A stretch of DNA of 64,000 nt from the NCBI GenBank assembly GCA_023213395.1, contig CM041465.1:49049741-49113740 (forward strand), given 5' to 3'. The notes below the pieces were generated by a model that was given only the letters and a program-made list of their open reading frames with translations, made no database searches and was not told where the DNA came from. Shown here one piece after another: positions 61,040 through 64,000 of the stretch. Source of the stretch: Cycas panzhihuaensis (taxonomy: Eukaryota; Cycadophyta). The translations under genes were made by a program, and so were the position numbers. Position 1 is the first letter of the stretch. The number at the start of each line of letters is the position of its first letter.

Positions 61040-62007
61040 AATAGGATTAAGGTCAATTTTGCAGTCCCTTGGAAGCTTTCCATGCTTCTGAAGCTATTCT
61101 ACTTCTGCAGACATCAATAGTGTGGCCTCTTTTATAATAATAGGCACAACTAGTGTTCTGAAAAGAAGTTACATTGTTCTTATTATGAAAGAACTAATTA
61201 GAAGTATTCTGGTATTTAGTTAGACTAGAATACTTAACACTGTTTTGTAAATTGGATGGTGAACCTCTATGAGGTTTCTAAAATTTTGGATTATTATGAA
61301 AATTATTCTGTTGTTTATTTTTAAATTATGGCTTAGTTTTGGAAAATCAAACCCGTGAAGGATCTTTTAATGCGCCTATTTGAATTAACATTGTCTGATG
61401 TTCAATCAATTGGTTTGTCAACTGATTGAATGTTATAGGTGGGTTGTCAACTTGTTGTCTGGTAGTTTTGTAGAGATTAAAGTGTTTTGGTAATTTGTTT
61501 ACTGCAAGACATATAAGTGTATCGTCATCTTTAACATGCATAGTTATTTTCTCAACATCACCTTCTTTAGTTTTAGATTTGATGCAGTTTCCTAGATATT
61601 TATTAATTAATTGAATTTTACTTAAAAAATACTCAACATTAGAAAAATCGTCAAAAGTAAGGTTATACAATTGTTGTTCTAGGACAGCCACTTGATGTGT
61701 ATCTACCTTGTCATATTTTTCTTGCAAGGTTTTCTAGACAATGGCTAAGTCATCCGCTTTTAAAACTGCCGATCGATTTCCGTGAGAGTGAGTTTAATAT
61801 GGTGCCTAAGGCTGCATCTGAGTTCATCAGATATACCATATAACTCTCTGCAGTATCTTCTTTTGGTTTCTTAAATTCACCTGTTACATATAGCTATATC
61901 TTTTGTTGTTTGAGATGAAGGGACATGTGATTCCTCCAGTTGGCATGGTTTGAGCCAGTTAATACTGGAATTGGAATGCAGGTGGTTGTTCCTGGCATTA
62001 ATGCCAT
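61040..62007 (-). pseudogene. Copia-2 gag remnant
   Basis: Starts at ATG 62007 (MALMPGTTTCIPIPVLTGSN). The capsid section 61347-61727 has QEKYDKVDTHQVAVLEQQLY, DDDTLICLAVNKLPKHFNLY and LTNQLIEHQTMLIQIGAL. The zinc knuckle at about 61110-61150 reads CAYYYKRGHTIDVC, with the second Cys changed to Tyr (intact in Copia-1). One stop is TAG after KQQKI. Confidence 0.88.
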
Positions 62008-63367
62008 ATTGGGAGTTATGAGGTTTGATTGAAGATTGAAGAATATGAAGGTGGTTGAAAACATAATCACTAACTAAAAGTACTAATCATCGTATTAATA
62101 TTTTAACAGGCATAGATTAAGAAAGGATTGTAGTATTCATTACTTTAAAAAAAAATCACATGTTTGCAGACAAATTAAACAAACGACTTCTTAAAAAATC
62201 CCTTTAAGTAGTCCCTTTTTGAAAAAATTCCCCCTTAATTTAAGAAATAAATAGTCCCCCTTAGGTGTTTAAGATCCAAGAAAGTTTGTAAAGTATGAAA
62301 TTAAAGTAATTAATTATTTTTGTAATTAATAAAAAAGGTTGATTTGTAAGAAGAAGAAAAATTGAGTAAACTTTATTTAAATATCTTGTAATAAAGAGGA
62401 ATAATTCTAGTATAATTGTAAATGATTATATCAAGAGTAGGATTAATTTGACTTGAAAAAAGAGCACCCTCAGCTACTAACTAATCTTAATGAAATATCT
62501 AAACTTAGGTAAAAAAAAATTATCTTGTTTCAAAGTGATAACATTATACACATTATTTAATATTGATGTATTTACTTTATTATATTTATAAAAAAAAAAT
62601 TCTTAAACAAGATAAGAATTAGGTGAGAAGAGCTTATATAAAAAAGGTTTAAAACATTAACTCAATGAAAGGAGGGATTTGGATTAATATCATGAATATG
62701 GTGAAGGGTTAATGTAATAAATATGGTGAGAGGATCTTAACTTTGTAAATTGCGATGCCACTCATACCACTTGGACTACTAGCACTTATGCTCCAAACAT
62801 GAGGATGATGACCATCTACAAAAGCACCAAAAGGTAGCAATGGTCCATTTGCATCATTAGCACATACTAAAACCTTATGTTCTATATGACAGGTGTTGCT
62901 CAGTCCATGATCATGATTATTATACTATCATGGTTTAATTGTGCATGGACTAATTTGCATTGTGTGTGCTATAAGCACCCTCCTCTACTATGTAGTTTTG
63001 TGTAATCACTATTGTAAAGAGCATTGAAACTCTATCTTAAATTTAATTTATACTAGAGATTAAAAAAAAAGTTCAATTAAAAAGGATTTTAAGTAAATTA
63101 TTAATGTGATTAAGGGGGGCATAAACTTAATGTAATAAGGGGGTATTAAAATTAAATCAAAATGTAATAAGGGAGGGGGCGGTATTGTTTTATTTAAATC
63201 AAAATATAATAAGGGAGGGGGGGTATTATTTTATTTAAAAAAAAAGAAAAAAAGAAAAAAAGAAAACCTATATGGGTGGACAGACCCGACGGACGATTTT
63301 ATTTTAACAAAGAGAATTAAAATTAAATCAAAATTGAAATTCAGGAGGGGGGGTTAGGGTAGAAACC
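62008..63367 (-). other. Copia-2 leader, part shared with Copia-1
   Basis: Non-coding and AT-rich with G-runs, aligning with 6129-7300. The outer end is most similar: CAGACCCGACGGAC, AACAAAGAGAATTAAAAT, GGAGGGGGGGTTAGGG, then AGAAACC at 63361-63367, where homology ends. Confidence 0.75.
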
Positions 63368-63403
63368 CTACCTGTTACTCCTCACTGTGGCAGTGGCGCT
63401 CAC

Positions 63404-63723
63404 TTTTTCTCTAGTTGTAGGATGAGATCTTCAGCAAGCGATGATGGAGACGGACCTTCGAACGGAGGCAATGGAAGGTGCGGTTGAAGAGGTTGCCTAA
63501 GACTCACTTCTCTGGCTCCCTTAATTGTAACTACAGCTCCATCTTCCAGCAATACTTTCTTCAGAACTCTGACTTCTACATCATGCGGTAAAGAAAGGCG
63601 TAGATGATCGGTGTCCTGCATCCACAATTCCACAGGCCCTGCCACTTGAAACGGGGCTAAAGCCATTTTTAAAGCTCCTGGGCGCACCTGACGTCTCGCC
63701 AAAGTCTTCTCAACCTCTTCCAC
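63404..63723 (-). pseudogene. Unidentified protein-coding exon with splice borders, next to Copia-2 leader
   Basis: A 320-bp minus-strand open segment with coding-like composition, higher in GC than its surroundings. It is preceded by CGCTTAG (acceptor-like AG at 63725-63724) and followed by GTGAGC (donor-like GT at 63403-63402). It reads VEEVEKTLARRQVRPGALKM, then PVELWMQDTDHLRLSLPHDV, VLLEDGAVVTIKGAREVSL and PLPPFEGPSPSSLAEDLILQ. I could not name the family with certainty; it resembles a conserved plant protein of unknown function. Another coding-like stretch, LRHASRAKEEPLLSLIIVGP, lies just outside at about 63728-63800 in another frame. It is either part of a real host gene or a captured piece. 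Confidence 0.6.
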
Positions 63724-64000
63724 CTAAGCGAGCTCGGACCCACGATTATCAGAGACAACAGAGGCTCTTCCTTTGCCCTAGAGGCATGCCTCAACCTTGT
63801 AGCAAGTGTAAGAAGGTTGTAAGCCAAACTAATTTTTTTATACCACTACCTACTACAAAAGCGTCTAGTTATTATTCTAACAACCTAACCAACGAGACCC
63901 AACACATCCATATTATTGTGTAGACACCAAGATGAGACTAATAAGCTTGATTTTCCATTGCCAATGCTCACTGGACCTTGGAACAGTCCACATCAGGGTT
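63724..64000 (-). other. Sequence outside the exon; partly coding-like
   Basis: On the minus strand 63810-63725 reads ATRLRHASRAKEEPLLSLII with VGPSSL and no stop, in a frame shifted by one relative to the exon. The remainder to 64000 shows nothing recognisable and no LTR. Confidence 0.4.

Larger units (their letters stand above)
57312..64000 (-). mobile_element. Copia-2: relative of Copia-1, cut by the window end
   Basis: Minus-strand Copia element with an intact 3' LTR (57312-57760), polypurine tract, RNase H, RT, integrase, gag and a leader homologous to that of Copia-1. The 5' LTR and PBS are not found before 64000 and should lie beyond it, given the 2.4-kb leader of Copia-1. The left flanking five bases are CATTT, so the other TSD half should read CATTT. 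The coding part has fewer deletions than Copia-1 but many stops. Confidence 0.88.

Overview
This window looks like a gene-poor, repeat-rich nuclear region of a seed plant. The AT-rich background, the nested LTR retrotransposons, a tRNA-derived SINE, and plant-type gene pieces (an XPB helicase and an isoflavone-reductase/PCBER-like fragment) all point that way. Many of the transposons are old and decayed, which would suit a large gymnosperm-type genome, but the sequence does not prove the clade.

Only one apparently intact cellular gene is visible: an intronless, full-length-looking XPB/ERCC3 (TFIIH helicase) reading frame on the minus strand at 14112-16181. It sits in a transposon-poor island at about 11.6-18.4 kb, next to tandem repeats.

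Layout: 0-2.1 kb is non-coding with a hairpin. Copia-1 (2098-8973, minus) has both LTRs, a PBS, a 5-bp TSD and decayed gag-pol. Its long 5' leader contains a piece of an isoflavone-reductase/PCBER-like gene. At 9-11.6 kb lie duplicated host sequences, one of which preserves the pre-insertion site of Copia-1, and a Copia RNase H remnant. Then come tandem repeats and the XPB gene. Copia-3 (18553-31230, plus) carries a SINE in its leader and a nested, essentially non-coding LTR element, LTR-4 (24022-28683, minus). A compound TA/TG microsatellite of about 1.25 kb follows, containing a stray LTR tail.

From 33.0 to 53.4 kb there is a three-level nest, all minus strand. Copia-5 (33015-53443) is interrupted by Gypsy-6 (36001-50379; TSD GCATT), and Gypsy-6 is interrupted by Gypsy-7 (44032-47859; TSD TGGGT). 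Gypsy-7 has two identical 241-bp LTRs and only decayed gag-protease, so it is the newest insertion and probably non-autonomous. LTR divergence follows the nesting order. Gypsy-6 also carries an accessory sense ORF downstream of integrase and an array built on TACGTA motifs.

53.4-57.3 kb is non-coding. Copia-2 (57312 to beyond the window end, minus) is a relative of Copia-1. Its leader matches that of Copia-1 up to one point (about 7300 / 63367). Beyond it, Copia-1 has the PCBER-like fragment while Copia-2 has an unrelated coding exon with recognisable splice borders (63404-63723). This suggests a Copia lineage that acquires host gene pieces in its 5' leader and is the most novel observation here.

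Coding remnants of the elements are broken mainly by TAG/TAA/TGA where Gln or Trp codons are expected, consistent with C-to-T decay of methylated repeats. LTRs, TSDs, PBS and PPT positions were read by eye; family assignments rest on recognisable motifs and no database search was possible.
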